A stretch of 64,000 bases of DNA from contig NZ_CP042434.1 in NCBI RefSeq assembly GCF_007971385.1, positions 5,456,001 to 5,520,000 on the forward strand, given 5' to 3'. This DNA comes from Arachidicoccus ginsenosidivorans (GTDB lineage: Bacteria; Bacteroidota; Bacteroidia; Chitinophagales; Chitinophagaceae). The notes beneath the pieces were generated by a model. It was not told where the DNA came from, did no database searches, and saw only the letters and a program-made list of their open reading frames with translations. Of this stretch, positions 28,805 through 40,486 are shown in pieces. How positions within the stretch are numbered: position 1 is the first letter of the stretch; every line of letters starts with the position of its first letter. The position numbers and the translations under genes are program-made.

Positions 28805-29967
28805 TTATTGTTTGATCATTTTTAATTTGGCAATTACCTGGCCATTTTGGTGAAGTCTTAAAAAATAAATACCATGGGCCAGATAAGATACATTTAGTTG
28901 CCATTTCTCGGTTTGTCCGGGTAATATAATAGACTTAAGCATTTGACCACTGGCTGTTATTATGTCCAGGGTGACGGGACTTTGAACAGTTTTTGGTGCT
29001 GCTATATTCAATTGATTTTGAACAGGGTTAGGATACAGACGCCAGATTGTCGCTGAGTTTGAATCTGGATTTGGACTAGGGTTTGGATTTGAATTCGCAA
29101 TATTGACCTGGATGATCTTACTATAAATAGCTGGACCACTAGTGGACTTTACAATTTTTATCCGGTAATAATTGAGTCCTGTCTTGGCACTTGGGTCCAG
29201 AAATGTATAACCTTGCTGGTCTTTGTTTGCTGTAATGTCCACAGAACCAACGTCTTCAAAGTTTTTTTGATCCAAGCTTCGCTGTACGGTAAATGATTGT
29301 ACGCCGGTCTTTACCCCAGGTCCCATTTGAGCTGTACTCCTTGTGTCAGTACCTCCCCTTTAAATAAGGTAAATGTAATAGGTAGAGCCGTAGCGGTAGT
29401 GGTTTTAATATCATCTAAAAAGAAATAGATATCCGCTGCCCCATTTTGTTGCTCTATTCTAAATTCATCGATGTATTGCCACTGAGGATCGGTTAGATTG
29501 ACCTTCAATGGGGTCAGGTTAGTGGTCTTAATTGCCTGAGTGACCACCCGGCTACCTCTTAAGTATCCTTCTGCCAGCCAGGTGGTTGTTCCACCATCAA
29601 TTGTAAAAGAAGACAGCGCAAAGGGTTCTGTCATAGAATTTGCACTTTTCATAACGAAGGTTTTAGCTACATGATATTCCCCATATACATTAAGGGCGTT
29701 ATCATTTGTGCCATTTGCCATGTTTGTTCCTCCATTATTAAGAACCAGATTGGTTACGTCCAGATAGTTTGAACTTGGATCGGCAACCTTCCCTGTATTA
29801 TCTAAAATACTCAAGCTCCAATTGCCAATAATTCGGGAACTCTTGGTACTTAGATCAAATCCATTGGCATCTACGGTTATTGCATCGAAATTTTCGGAAG
29901 ATTGTGCCCTGATAAGGGTTGGTATGGCGCAAATTAGAATGAAATAAAGGCATATAAAGTGTTTCAT
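28805..29967 (-). CDS. Secreted protein with type IX secretion sorting domain, frame broken at 29314-29317
   Basis: The first part (29311-29967) has a signal peptide (FICLYFILICAIPTLIRAQ) and a beta-rich domain. The second part holds a fibronectin-like segment (FTVQRSLDQKNFEDVGSV ... YYRIKIV) and the Por/T9SS type A C-terminal domain: WRLYPNPVQNQLNIAA, LDIITASGQMLKSI, GIYFLRLHQNGQVIAKLKMIKQ. The parts join as KWDLGVKTGVQS if the GGGG run at 29314-29317 had five Gs. The joined protein of about 387 aa would be exported by the type IX system and may be surface-attached. The binding or catalytic function of the front domain is not recognised. Confidence 0.78.
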
Positions 29968-30977
29968 CAGTAAAATTTCCTAGGTTTAATTTTTAATGGG
30001 GTGATTCTATCTATTTCAAAGCCCGTTTAATTCGGGCTGGTTTGACGCGAATAGATTAGAGAAAATAGAATGACCAGTATGTGGAATACTAAAGGGACAA
30101 TCAAAGGGGTAAAACAGATATCGAAAAGTGGTAATCCAAGCGGATAAACGAATGATTTCCAATAATTGACTGAATTTCAAATTCATTTCTAAGGTGACTA
30201 TTTAATAAAAATGCGCAAGAAAAGAGATGATCTTAAATGATCTCCTTTGATGCGCAATAAGTAATGATTAATAATTTCTACAGACTTCCAATTGATTATC
30301 AACTATCTAAATCTAAGGGTGTAGTCAATCAACTATTTTGTAGTCTGTCCAAGGCTAGCGAAAATAAGGATTAATTTTTTAAATTATATTACTTAAAACT
30401 AATAAAAATCGCAACCCGGTGATTTAGATATAATTAGAAACTGAAAAAAATATTTTCCATGGATTTGGTTGATGGGCAGGGCCGGATGTACTCTGATCTT
30501 CGTCAAAACAGGGGGAAACCCCATGGGGAAATTTTCATTAAAATTATATGAGATTGAATGCGATTAGTTTAGCTCCATGTACTATTCTGAATCCCGTCCT
30601 TATATTACATGCCGTTGCATAAAACGCATTCCAATGGTTTCAACGAAGAAGCGCCGTTTCCATAGACTGGCAGTATTTATTCTGTAAGGAAATAAAAAAC
30701 AACGCTATACCCGCCAATAAGCATTACCAGCTTGACTTCTTTTGCCAAATGATTTATGGGCCAAGCTATTTTGCTGTTGGCTGGTATTATTTAGCGCTAT
30801 AAGTTAAAATTTACTCATCTAACTATTTTCTATCTATGCCGCTTCAAAGTATCAACAAGTTATGCACAGAAGCCAACCTCGATGTCTATGCAATAGCGAT
30901 ACACTGTATGTCCGGTCATTATTTAATTAACTTTGCGACGCATCTGGTTGTACAGCAAGACAAATAGATAATTTTAA
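29968..30977. other. 1 kb intergenic region
   Basis: No gene supported. A -7-like TAACTTTG at 30928-30935 may serve the small ORF at 30978. A short inverted repeat AGCCCG...CGGGCT is near 30021. The remainder is AT-rich. Confidence 0.4.
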
Positions 30978-31133
30978 ATGAATATGACTGACAATAAGGA
31001 CGAATATCTAGCAATATATAAAGAAATTGAGCAGGCAGAGCTCTTTCAACCGGAGGATTTTAATCAAATTGAGCCCATTAAAGTTTTTGTAAAACAGCAC
31101 GGTCTAAGTCAGCCAGCTTACAAAGCTGCCTGA
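30978..31133 (+). CDS. Small unrecognised protein, 51 aa
   Basis: ATG AAT ATG start at 30978, stop at 31131. The product is acidic and helical in the middle (NKDEYLAIYKEIEQAELF) and then QIEPIKVFVKQHGLSQPAYKAA. A Bacteroidota-type -7 element lies 42 bases upstream. It precedes two large unknown genes on the same strand. I recognise no family; the composition and promoter make it a plausible real gene. Confidence 0.45.
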   Translation: MNMTDNKDEYLAIYKEIEQAELFQPEDFNQIEPIKVFVKQHGLSQPAYKAA

Positions 31134-31319
31134 CTTTAAGTACTTATGCAAAGAATTCCAAAAAACACCTAATAGTCCGCGCATTTCCTATAAACCCATA
31201 AGTTTTGGTAAGTTTGTCAGAAAATCTGACGACAAAAAAGGACTAAAGGGATCGTTATTAAGCAGTTATAAAGCCTAATTGGCATAAATCTAAGGTATTT
31301 AAAAACGTATTATAGAGAA

Positions 31320-33116
<1,797 letters not shown>

Positions 33117-33202
33117 TTTGGTAAACATAATGGCCAAAATAGAAGGCCATGGTAAGCTATATTAAAAACCAATCCTTTATATTAAGGTCAATTTTAATAA
33201 TT

Positions 33203-34369
33203 ATGTCAAAACAAAATAATACGAGTAAATATCAATTTAATAAAATCAGCCAGGAGCTCAAAAAACTAGAATTTAAGTTCAGACAGCTCAAGACGCAAAT
33301 GGACGGGTTAAGCGCTTTTTACACAACGCAGTCTTGTGTCACTAGAACTGCCTATAACCAATTGCATGCGGACCTTTTGGGGCTACTTTACCAACTGTAT
33401 CATTTAAAGCCATCGCGCCTGACTACGAAGTCAAAAAGACAACTGCAGTCTGTAATCCAATGGTATTACGAGACAACTGAAATTAATTTGTTGCAGCAGC
33501 TTCCACTGGGAGAAGAAATCCATCAGTTCCTCCATAATGAGACGCTGGAAGAATACTATCAGGATGATTTAGGCTTTCAAAAGGAGGAAGCTATTTATCA
33601 TCTGGAATATAACGGGATTTCGTTTGACAAGGCAGCAATAGAAAATGCGGCTACGCTACTGGAATTGGAAAATAGCTATTTAAAAGCCATAGAGACGCAT
33701 TATACAACGGCTTTTATGGAACACGCCCCTGAACTAATCCCTTTATACAATCCTGGTAAAAGATCCATTCTGAAAAAAGTCGTCGACCCGGAGATCATTA
33801 AAAGGTGGCTCCAAAAACTTGAAAGGATTCATCAACGCTTATTTAAGGTAATTGACCTTAATCCCGTGATCCTACTAATTATAAAGCCAGATTTTAAGTG
33901 GGAAATTATTGGCGAAGAGTTAGAAGAACAGGAATTTTATTTACAGGAAGCTAAAAAGTATTTTGATGATCTGGACGCAGAGCAGCTCATCTTGCTTGGT
34001 TTTGACTGGCTGAACTATATGCAAGATTTTATCCGAAAGCTGCCTGAGGTGGATTTAAGCACTTATATTGAATATATGCGTGAATTTAGAAAGGAGGTAA
34101 GCATTGTTATGGAAAATATCCGTGGACAAGCTAACCTGGACGAGCTGGCACTGGATTTTCCTACCGAGTCCCATAGTTTGAATACACTGACTATTCTTCA
34201 AAAAATTGATCTTCTGGACATTAATATTACAAAGCATATATTGATACTACTGACAGATATTTTACAGCAGGACTCGCTCAGCGCCTCCTACCCGCCCCTG
34301 GTAGAATTCCTGGCATGGCTCGACAAAAGGGCCAAAACTAATCCAGATTTTGAAGAGGAGGATGAATAA
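33203..34369 (+). CDS. Unrecognised helical protein, about 388 aa
   Basis: The ATG at 33203 (MSKQNNTSKYQFNKISQEL) is a better start than 33149, whose extra residues look non-coding. The protein is almost all helical and acidic: KISQELKKLEFKFRQLKTQM at the start, EELEEQEFYLQEAKKYFDDL near residue 255, and DPDFEEEDE-like acidic end. No signal peptide, membrane span or known motif is visible. It follows the 598-aa gene in the same orientation and probably works with it. Trinucleotide-rich DNA (AATAAT) follows its stop codon. Confidence 0.6.
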   Translation: MSKQNNTSKYQFNKISQELKKLEFKFRQLKTQMDGLSAFYTTQSCVTRTAYNQLHADLLGLLYQLYHLKPSRLTTKSKRQLQSVIQWYYETTEINLLQQLPLGEEIHQFLHNETLEEYYQDDLGFQKEEAIYHLEYNGISFDKAAIENAATLLELENSYLKAIETHYTTAFMEHAPELIPLYNPGKRSILKKVVDPEIIKRWLQKLERIHQRLFKVIDLNPVILLIIKPDFKWEIIGEELEEQEFYLQEAKKYFDDLDAEQLILLGFDWLNYMQDFIRKLPEVDLSTYIEYMREFRKEVSIVMENIRGQANLDELALDFPTESHSLNTLTILQKIDLLDINITKHILILLTDILQQDSLSASYPPLVEFLAWLDKRAKTNPDFEEEDE

Positions 34370-34777
34370 ATAATAATAAGTAAAGAAGAAGGTGTAGTAG
34401 TATTAGCAATAATAATAATAATAATATTAATGTGCGCTAATTTTTATTCGCCAATTATGCAATACAGACCCACAATACCATTACTGCCCCCTGTAACCAA
34501 AGTGATAATGGAGGCAAATATGGTTACACTAGCACTCCTTTCACATGTTCAACTAAAAAAAATGCCTTGTTGTACCTATCCCTGTCCTTTTGAGTATCTT
34601 TTCAGACCTGGTGTAGGCATTAACCCAAGCCAGGTTTTAACCATCGTGTTTGGATACTAATACTAGGCGGCATTGAGATAGTGCAGTAATCCATAGCCTT
34701 TATTTAAGTTGTGCATTAAGCTATAACTCAATAATTAAGTATTATCTAATCCCACCCGGCTTTTGAAGAAGGTTCTT
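34370..34777. other. Intergenic region with AAT repeats
   Basis: ATA/AAT trinucleotide repeats near 34367-34430. The open frame at 34430-34660 has poor coding character and I do not accept it. Confidence 0.4.
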
Positions 34778-35138
34778 CTATACCTTGACCAATGCTTCTA
34801 TAGTCCACTGGCCATTAACTTTTACAATTCTGATATCAGATAAGTAATCAATAAATTCTCCATTAATTTAATTGATAACATATTATTACTTTTCAACAAG
34901 TCATAACTTCTATGATGAACTTGAAGATTTTGGATAAATAGCATTACTAATGCTGAGCAGTCTTGTCATATTTGGGGTCCACTAAGGCAAAAGTCACTAA
35001 ATCGATATCTCCTGCATAAGAAAATGCACCCGTCTGTACTAAAGTAGCGGTACTAATCTGCCCCTTGCTATTCTTATAATTTACGTATATAACCCTGGAA
35101 AAAATAAAACCAAAACCAACAGACGGCGGAAGAATACA
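34778..35138 (-). pseudogene. Frameshifted fragment of an unrecognised minus-strand gene
   Basis: Three consecutive minus-strand segments read as plausible protein. Segment 1 (from 35138) reads RVIYVNYKNSKGQISTATLV and then AFSYAGDIDLVTFALVDPKY. Segment 2 reads LVMLFIQNLQVHHRSYDLL. Segment 3 reads LNGEFIDYLSDIRIVKVNGQ and then WTIEALVKV, with a stop at 34778. One-base additions near 34950 and 34868 would join them into about 120 residues. No start codon is clear. I do not recognise the family. Either a decayed gene or one damaged by sequence errors. Confidence 0.4.
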
Positions 35139-35265
35139 TTAAAAAAAGACCAGAATAAGGTGGTTTACGACACTACCTGGTCATAGCTAATTGCACAAAT
35201 TAGTCAATTTTTCAAATCGCGCCAAAATTCTTGTTCAATTAACATAACCTGCTTAACTTCATGAT

Positions 35266-35833
35266 ATGGAAAAGAAAATATATACTTTTTGGTAGTACGA
35301 GTAAATGAGCAAGAGTTTCTTGCCACTAGTGAATTCGATGGAAAAAAGATGTTCGTTATGTTCCAATCTTTAGAACAAGTCAGGCACGGGTTATCAGACT
35401 TCTACCGAGTCTTATCAGCAGGTCCAGTCAATGACCCGTTAGCATTCACGGAAGCATGTAAAAGATTAGCCAGATTTCTACCTGCAGTCGTCAAGTTACC
35501 AGCGGATGAATTAGAAACAATTTTAACCAATGCGAAAACAAATGACAATATGTTAAAAGCGCAAGACCCCACCTTATTTGACCGGCCTATGTGGTATATC
35601 AGGGTGAAAGACGGGTTTATAGAAAAATATTTAGCACTAGATATAATAGAGGACATTCAATCTTCCTTCGCAGTTGACCGTGATGGCAAATTCATCTTCA
35701 ACCAAGTCAATTTCCATAATATGGATAAAGAACCAAAATGACTCCAAGAGATCCGAAGGATATTTTAAGGCAGCTAGGACTTCTTTGGCAGTTAGAATTA
35801 CCTCATCCAATCGATGCAATAAGCTTGGTCTAA
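35266..35833 (+). CDS. Small protein of a local paralogous family (copy 1), two frame breaks
   Basis: The probable start is the ATG at 35266 (MEKKIYTF), joined to LVVRVNEQEFLAT if the T5 run at 35286-35290 had six Ts. The conserved core is PMWYIRVKDGFIEKYLALDIIEDIQSS in the second half. The C-terminus TPRDPKDILRQLGLL continues if the A4 run at 35735-35738 had five As, and matches TEEHIRKILKDRGLL of the copy at 42005. About 190 aa when joined. No known domain. Three more copies of this family lie within 7 kb. Confidence 0.6.
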
Positions 35834-35839
35834 AATGTT

Positions 35840-36310
35840 CCGGTTCAGCATTAAGTCATAAGGCAAGCACTCAAATAAACTTGAAAGCGGCAATTCTCCA
35901 AACCGCAATGGACAATTTATGTACATAATTATATAAACGGAAAGTATATAAAGAATGGGGAACCTATAATTTCAGTAGATACAAAGAAAAAGAAGCTGGT
36001 AACGGAACGCAAGAATGGAGATCAGGCGCTATGGCTAAAAAAAGCCCACGACCAGCCAAAGTAGATAATTTCCAGATTACAAAAGCTGCGCCTTTCGGCA
36101 TTTACGACACAAGCAATAAACTTGGATTGGTATATGCGGCAAGACAATGAAACAAATCTGAATCTGTTATATTTGGAAAATAACAGTATTAAAAAAAGGG
36201 AAAGTGGTGGTAAAGAAGTTAAAAAAATCCATGTAACGGCAGATGGAGGTGATTTAAGTAATTATCGCATCAAGCTTTGGAAAAGTGGAATTCAAATAAG
36301 TAACACATAT
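35840..36310 (+). pseudogene. Degenerate ISAzo13-type transposase remnant
   Basis: Pieces in different plus-strand frames match DDE transposases of the ISAzo13 group in the right order: NRNGQFMYI (near 35895), YINGKYIKNGEPIISVDTKK (first catalytic Asp), GNGTQEWRSG, TKAAPFGIYDTSNKLGLV, and KKIHVTADGGDLSNYRIKLW (second catalytic Asp, near 36220-36280). The final PPGTSKW...EH block is missing. Several frame changes and the missing end show that it is inactive. It lies between a small-family gene and the alpha-CTD-like gene. Confidence 0.65.
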
Positions 36311-36380
36311 TACACAACAACATTCATAATGTCTACTAGGTATGTTCAAAAAGAAAACAAAAAAATAATATAGTTACAAT

Positions 36381-37235
36381 ATGATAGATCCCAGCGTAAT
36401 TTTAGACAAATTAAAGCTAAATACCCTTAGCGGGGTAAGTAACATCCTAAAAGATGAACAACTATGTTCCAGGATTATCCTGGAGAATCCCGTTAGTATA
36501 GATGCTTTTTTGAAAGAGAAAATAATATCCAATGGTACATTAAAAAAGCTAATGGATGGGAAATTAATTTCTAGTTTTTCAAATACCGCAACTCGAGGAG
36601 CTAAAAAGTTTATATTCAGAAACGAATTAGAACCTTTTCTGGATAAGCAACTCGTTTATGATAAGTCAATATTAAATAACCTTAGAGAGACCAATGAGTA
36701 TATTATTTCTATACTTGAAAACGGCCTGGATCAGCAGCAATGCGACGTGCTTCACCTCTATTTATTAGAATTTGGGAACAAGCAAGCTGTAGAAAGATTT
36801 TCAAAAAAATATGGTATATGTATAGAGACTACAAAAAATATAATTTCAAGAACCTTTGCTCAGATTAAACGTAAGAGCGGGATTTATAGAAATTATGTAA
36901 AAGACCTAGATATTAAGCGGGATAAATTAATTGATGAAGTAAAGGTCCTTACAAAATTGAAAGCCAGTTTATATAAAAGGATAACACATTTAAAAGAGAA
37001 AAATCAATTAGATGATACCGCCGAGAACCTGGAGCTCTTAGGTTCCGACTTTTCCTGTCTCGATTTCCCAATAAGAGCTGCAAATATCTTACATGAAATG
37101 AGGCTGAGAACCGTTCAGGATGTACTCGAAATTCCCATTTCCTATTTAAAAAATCGTCATGGTATGGGAGAAATGACTATGAAAAAAATACAAGCAAAGC
37201 TAGCAGAACATAATTTATACTTAAGATCCGATTAG
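36381..37235 (+). CDS. Orphan protein with RNA polymerase alpha-CTD-like C-terminus
   Basis: 284 aa. The last 60 residues (LDFPIRAANILHEMRLRTVQ ... LKNRHGMGEMTMKKIQAKLA) match the helix-hairpin-helix domain of RNA polymerase alpha C-terminal domains. The middle (about 112-165) has LDQQQCDVLHLYLLEFGNKQ followed by SKKYGICIETTKNIISRTFA and QIKRK, a shape like sigma region 4 or another HTH. The N-terminus is not recognised. It lacks alpha N-terminal domains, so it is not rpoA. A DNA-binding or transcription-modifying role is inferred. It starts 70 bases after the transposase remnant. Confidence 0.68.
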   Translation: MIDPSVILDKLKLNTLSGVSNILKDEQLCSRIILENPVSIDAFLKEKIISNGTLKKLMDGKLISSFSNTATRGAKKFIFRNELEPFLDKQLVYDKSILNNLRETNEYIISILENGLDQQQCDVLHLYLLEFGNKQAVERFSKKYGICIETTKNIISRTFAQIKRKSGIYRNYVKDLDIKRDKLIDEVKVLTKLKASLYKRITHLKEKNQLDDTAENLELLGSDFSCLDFPIRAANILHEMRLRTVQDVLEIPISYLKNRHGMGEMTMKKIQAKLAEHNLYLRSD

Positions 37236-37423
37236 AGATATACCAGTAAATAAGTTGAATCTCACTTTGCCTGTGTGGTATTGTTCCTGACTGGTATTAA
37301 TATCCTATCTAATTAGTCCTGTTGCCTTACTATTAAAAAGTGCGGTACCCATGATGGTTTATAACGGCCACATCGTAGAAAATCCTCACTTATCCGGCTT
37401 TTTCACAATCCAGACAAACTTTT

Positions 37424-37471
37424 GCCCTGCTGCTGGTTGTCGGTGCCAGCACCGACAACCAGCAGCAGGGC
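37424..37471. terminator. Perfect 23-bp stem hairpin with a 2-base loop
   Basis: The left arm (37424-37446) starts GCCCTGCTGCTGG and the right arm (37449-37471) is its exact complement; the loop is CA. It is far more GC-rich than its surroundings. It lies 190 bases past the alpha-CTD-like gene and is followed by ATTATTAAT, so it may terminate that transcript. A cruciform or mobile-element end is also possible. Confidence 0.55.
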
Positions 37472-37533
37472 ATTATTAATCCTATAATCCGTCCAAATTA
37501 ATCCTACAGCAATCAAGTAAATGAGTACCGGTT

Positions 37534-37574
37534 AAAAATTTAGGCAAACAAATATCATTTTTGACACCACTTTT
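37534..37574 (+). repeat. Upstream repeat, copy 1
   Basis: AAAAATTTAGG, a short variable stretch, then AATATCATTTTTGACACC followed by ACTTTT (37551-37574). The 24-base block is identical to 39854-39877. Each copy lies before a gene of the same small-protein family, 145 bases or fewer upstream, so it is probably a shared promoter or regulator site. Confidence 0.6.
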
Positions 37575-37765
37575 AAAAAATGATTGCTGAATTTAGCCCT
37601 GTCGTTAAAATAAATCAGGAAATAAGCGTTTAAAACAATATGGCTTCCAGGCATTTAGACTTGCTATTTTCCAGACTTAACTGAATTTATAAAACAGTCA
37701 CAAAAAATACAAATATATGAAACAGAATAAACAAAAGATGGTTTATTTGCTGGCTTTAAGAGAAA

Positions 37766-38128
37766 ATGGGAAAGTTTGTCTGCTTGAACCAGATGGGTTA
37801 TTTTTTAGCCGAGCAGCCAGTATGTCTTGCTCTCCCTGTACAGGAATTTGACCAGATTATAAATGAAGGATTTATCTATCCGAATGAGACGTTCTATGTT
37901 AGGATGATTCACTTTCGGAAGAAAGAAGTGGTAAGGATGGACCTGCGGGAGGATTTTTTTGAAAAATACAGGATATACGATATTGGGAGAAGTATGGAAG
38001 AGATGATCGCATATTATGAAACAGGCATTCTAAACCGGCTTGATCGAGAGAACGCTTCAGGCATTGCCCAAAACAGGGATTCAGCCGTTGCAGCAGGCAC
38101 TGCTACCAATATTACTAAAGGGTCGTAA
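37766..38128 (+). CDS. Small protein of a local paralogous family (copy 2), N-terminus uncertain
   Basis: 120 aa in this frame. Its core, PVCLALPVQEFDQI ... FIYPNE ... EKYRIYDIGRSMEEM ... YYETGIL, aligns with PACLALPAQDLKQI ... VIYPDE ... EKYRLYDIGISMQAM ... FYDSGIL of the copy at 39992. An ATG at 37717 opens a different frame (MKQNKQKMVYLLALRENGK) that looks coding and may be the true N-terminus separated by an indel near 37790. The tail after residue 95 is Ala/Thr-rich and unlike the paralogue. Function unknown; an AraC-type gene follows. Confidence 0.55.
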   Translation: MGKFVCLNQMGYFLAEQPVCLALPVQEFDQIINEGFIYPNETFYVRMIHFRKKEVVRMDLREDFFEKYRIYDIGRSMEEMIAYYETGILNRLDRENASGIAQNRDSAVAAGTATNITKGS

Positions 38129-38661
38129 AGAGGGCTACAGACGTACTACAGAGGTAGCCTCGAACATAACTGCTAGCATTGCTACTAACGTTGCAACAAA
38201 CAAATCGGCCGGCAAAAACTGATTTAAGTGGCTTTTCAAGTTCTACTTGAATGCGACAATAATAGATGGGAAGATGAACGTACAGATAAAACATGCCATC
38301 TATTTTAAATAAATGGGGATCATAAACGTAACTACAGTTCGTTACCATTTTCCAGATTTCTGAATGATTGCGATGAACGCTCAAATTGATTAGTTGTGCA
38401 TTTATCTTTATTTAGCCTAAATACTATTGTTTTGCAATAAGTTACATTGTTATTTAAATTTTTTATTTATCTTTGACTCAGAGATTGGCTTTCTGCCATT
38501 ACTGAATATGCAGCAATAGTCAATCTCATATAAATTCGATTACATCACCACTTGCTTGTGAGGCGTTCTTGTAGGATGTAATGAATTGTATTATTATTAT
38601 AATGAGTATTGCCCTCTATCCTACCTGAACTTTGCAAGCATGGCTTAAATGGCTATTTGGT
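38129..38661. other. Intergenic region upstream of the first AraC-type gene
   Basis: AT-rich; nothing recognisable apart from probable promoter sequence for the regulator. Confidence 0.35.
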
Positions 38662-39666
38662 ATGCATAAGGAACTATTTCAGGTTAAGTTTTTACATCAA
38701 AGGGATGCACACTGGCAGGAAGTTAGTGTTATTAACCAAATCAGAAAGCACGGCCCACCTGCGGTTAAATATAATTTAACGGGCCATCTATTTGATATGG
38801 ATTTTATCGGTATTACAAGGCCGAATTTTGACATCTGGACTAGTCAATACTTAAATGAAGGGAATTCTTTTACGACTGAAGCCTATATCCCAGGTCCTCT
38901 GGTAGAACTGGGATTTAGCCTGGGAAATAATGGCACATTAGATTTAAAAAATATTGGCAAAGTAGACTTAAATTCCTGGCAATATTTTTTAACCTCATTG
39001 CCTTTTGTTGAAAGCAAGGTAACAACAGATAAAAATAGCCAGGGTTCTACACTTGATTTCTATTTTAAAATAGAATATTTAGAAAGCATCTGTCATTTCT
39101 TTCCGGATACGCTCTATCCACTCATTAATGATTATTACGCTGGCAGGCCGCATCACTTCTATCTATTTTTCCCCTACTGTTCTAAAGAGATTGGGTATGC
39201 CCTAATACAAATTATTAATTACCTCTACTTTGATTATCGACCCTTTGATCCCATCATGCTGGACAGCCATGTCCAAAAATTACTATTTTGGGTGTTAAGT
39301 CGTCGAAAAACAATGACCTTCCCTAAACTAAGTCGTCAGAACCAAAGTAAAATCCTGGAAATTGGGGATCAGCTTAAAAATAATCCAATTAGGCATACTA
39401 ATATTGCAGATTTGGTGAAAACGACTACCACAACCAATTTGACCTCCTTTAAACAATCCTATATTGAGGTCTTCAATGAGTCCCCTTTTCATACAATCAA
39501 TAAGGGTGTAATGGAAAAGGCCTTATTTCTATTGCAAACAGGGACCCATTCCATTACACAGGTTGCCAAATTATTAAATTATTACAATGTCCATCAATTT
39601 AGCAAGGCTTTTAAGGCTTTCTACGGCTTTACACCCACTGAAATGCTTACAATATACCGAAAATAA
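38662..39666 (+). CDS. AraC-family transcriptional regulator
   Basis: I take the ATG at 38662 (MHKELFQVKFLHQRD), as the open frame begins 10 codons earlier only with a TTG. About 334 aa. The C-terminal 100 residues form the double HTH: IADLVKTTTTTNLTSFKQSY and then EKALFLLQTGTHSITQVAKL, NVHQFSKAFKAFYGFTPTEM. The N-terminal ligand part is not recognised. It follows copy 2 of the small-protein family, an arrangement repeated at 39992/40634, so regulator and small protein probably form a functional pair. Confidence 0.82.
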   Translation: MHKELFQVKFLHQRDAHWQEVSVINQIRKHGPPAVKYNLTGHLFDMDFIGITRPNFDIWTSQYLNEGNSFTTEAYIPGPLVELGFSLGNNGTLDLKNIGKVDLNSWQYFLTSLPFVESKVTTDKNSQGSTLDFYFKIEYLESICHFFPDTLYPLINDYYAGRPHHFYLFFPYCSKEIGYALIQIINYLYFDYRPFDPIMLDSHVQKLLFWVLSRRKTMTFPKLSRQNQSKILEIGDQLKNNPIRHTNIADLVKTTTTTNLTSFKQSYIEVFNESPFHTINKGVMEKALFLLQTGTHSITQVAKLLNYYNVHQFSKAFKAFYGFTPTEMLTIYRK

Positions 39667-39991
39667 TAGGCAGCTAAATAGCTAGTCTGCGGTTGGATGG
39701 TTTAATGGGTTACAAATAACCCAATAATCCATACAACCACACTAAGTCTATGGCTAGATAAAGCGGTATACAGCATTACTTCAATCTTTATTATTCTAGC
39801 TTAATCGATTAAAACAAAATTGTTTGCTCCATTCACAAAAAATTTAGGTAAAAAATATCATTTTTGACACCACTTTTTATTAATTATTACAGAAATTAGC
39901 CGCAATTATTAATTATTCATCCAGATGCTTACTAAATCTGGATGATTCAACAATGTATTTTTATTTACATTTTTACTTAAACCACCAAATA
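39667..39991. other. Intergenic region with upstream repeat, copy 2
   Basis: Contains the repeat at 39837-39877 and little else. Confidence 0.4.
39837..39877 (+). repeat. Upstream repeat, copy 2
   Basis: The same AAAATTTAGG plus AATATCATTTTTGACACC block (39854-39877 identical to 37551-37574), 115 bases before the ATG of family copy 3. Confidence 0.6.
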
Positions 39992-40486
39992 ATGAGTAAA
40001 GACAGCATATCGATGGTATATATGATTGTTTATAGAATACGAGGTAAACAGTTCATTTATGGCACAGGTGGCTTCACAAGCTCGTTATTTAAACCAAAGT
40101 ATTATAAGCTTCACCAAGATGTACACGAGCGGTACATAAAAGAGACTCAATCTTTTCCAGCCCAAGGCCATGCTCTAGTACCAATAACATTAAAAATTAT
40201 TAATGCGGTATCAAAAGATTGCAAGAAGACATATTTAGATTTTCTTTTAAGTACCCGGCCGGCCTGTCTTGCGCTTCCAGCGCAAGACCTAAAACAAATA
40301 TTGGATACATGGGTTATATATCCAGATGAAATTACTGAGCTCATGGACTATTGCATGCGGGATTCTAAAAAAGCTGTCTTAGATGTGCGGGAAGGCTTTA
40401 TTGAAAAGTACCGATTATATGATATTGGCATAAGTATGCAGGCTATGCTGTCTTTTTATGATTCTGGTATCCTGCAAGAGCTTTAA
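39992..40486 (+). CDS. Small protein of a local paralogous family (copy 3)
   Basis: 164 aa from the ATG at 39992 (MSKDSISMVYMIVYRIRGKQ); the frame also offers an ATG at 39953 with weaker coding character. It is the best preserved copy and has no frame break. It starts with a strand-rich segment, then RPACLALPAQDLKQILDTW, VIYPDEITELMDYC, and EGFIEKYRLYDIGISMQAML. No signal peptide, membrane span or known domain is visible. It is followed by an AraC-type gene, as is copy 2. Confidence 0.65.
   Translation: MSKDSISMVYMIVYRIRGKQFIYGTGGFTSSLFKPKYYKLHQDVHERYIKETQSFPAQGHALVPITLKIINAVSKDCKKTYLDFLLSTRPACLALPAQDLKQILDTWVIYPDEITELMDYCMRDSKKAVLDVREGFIEKYRLYDIGISMQAMLSFYDSGILQEL

Larger units (their letters stand above)
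37236..37716. other. Intergenic region with a strong hairpin and a repeated promoter-like block
   Basis: It holds the 48-base hairpin at 37424-37471 and the first copy of the upstream repeat at 37534-37574. No gene is supported. Confidence 0.5.

Noticed and set aside
34430..34660. 76-codon plus-strand frame after the AAT repeats
   Set aside because: Poor codon character, no recognisable family, and it begins within repeat DNA.
36381..37235. Second rpoA or a sigma factor
   Set aside because: The alpha N-terminal domains and sigma region 2 are absent; only the alpha-CTD-like end and a short HTH-like part are seen.
37400..37480. Possible CRISPR repeat or integron attC site
   Set aside because: The hairpin occurs once, with no spacer array and no integrase or Cas gene in the window.
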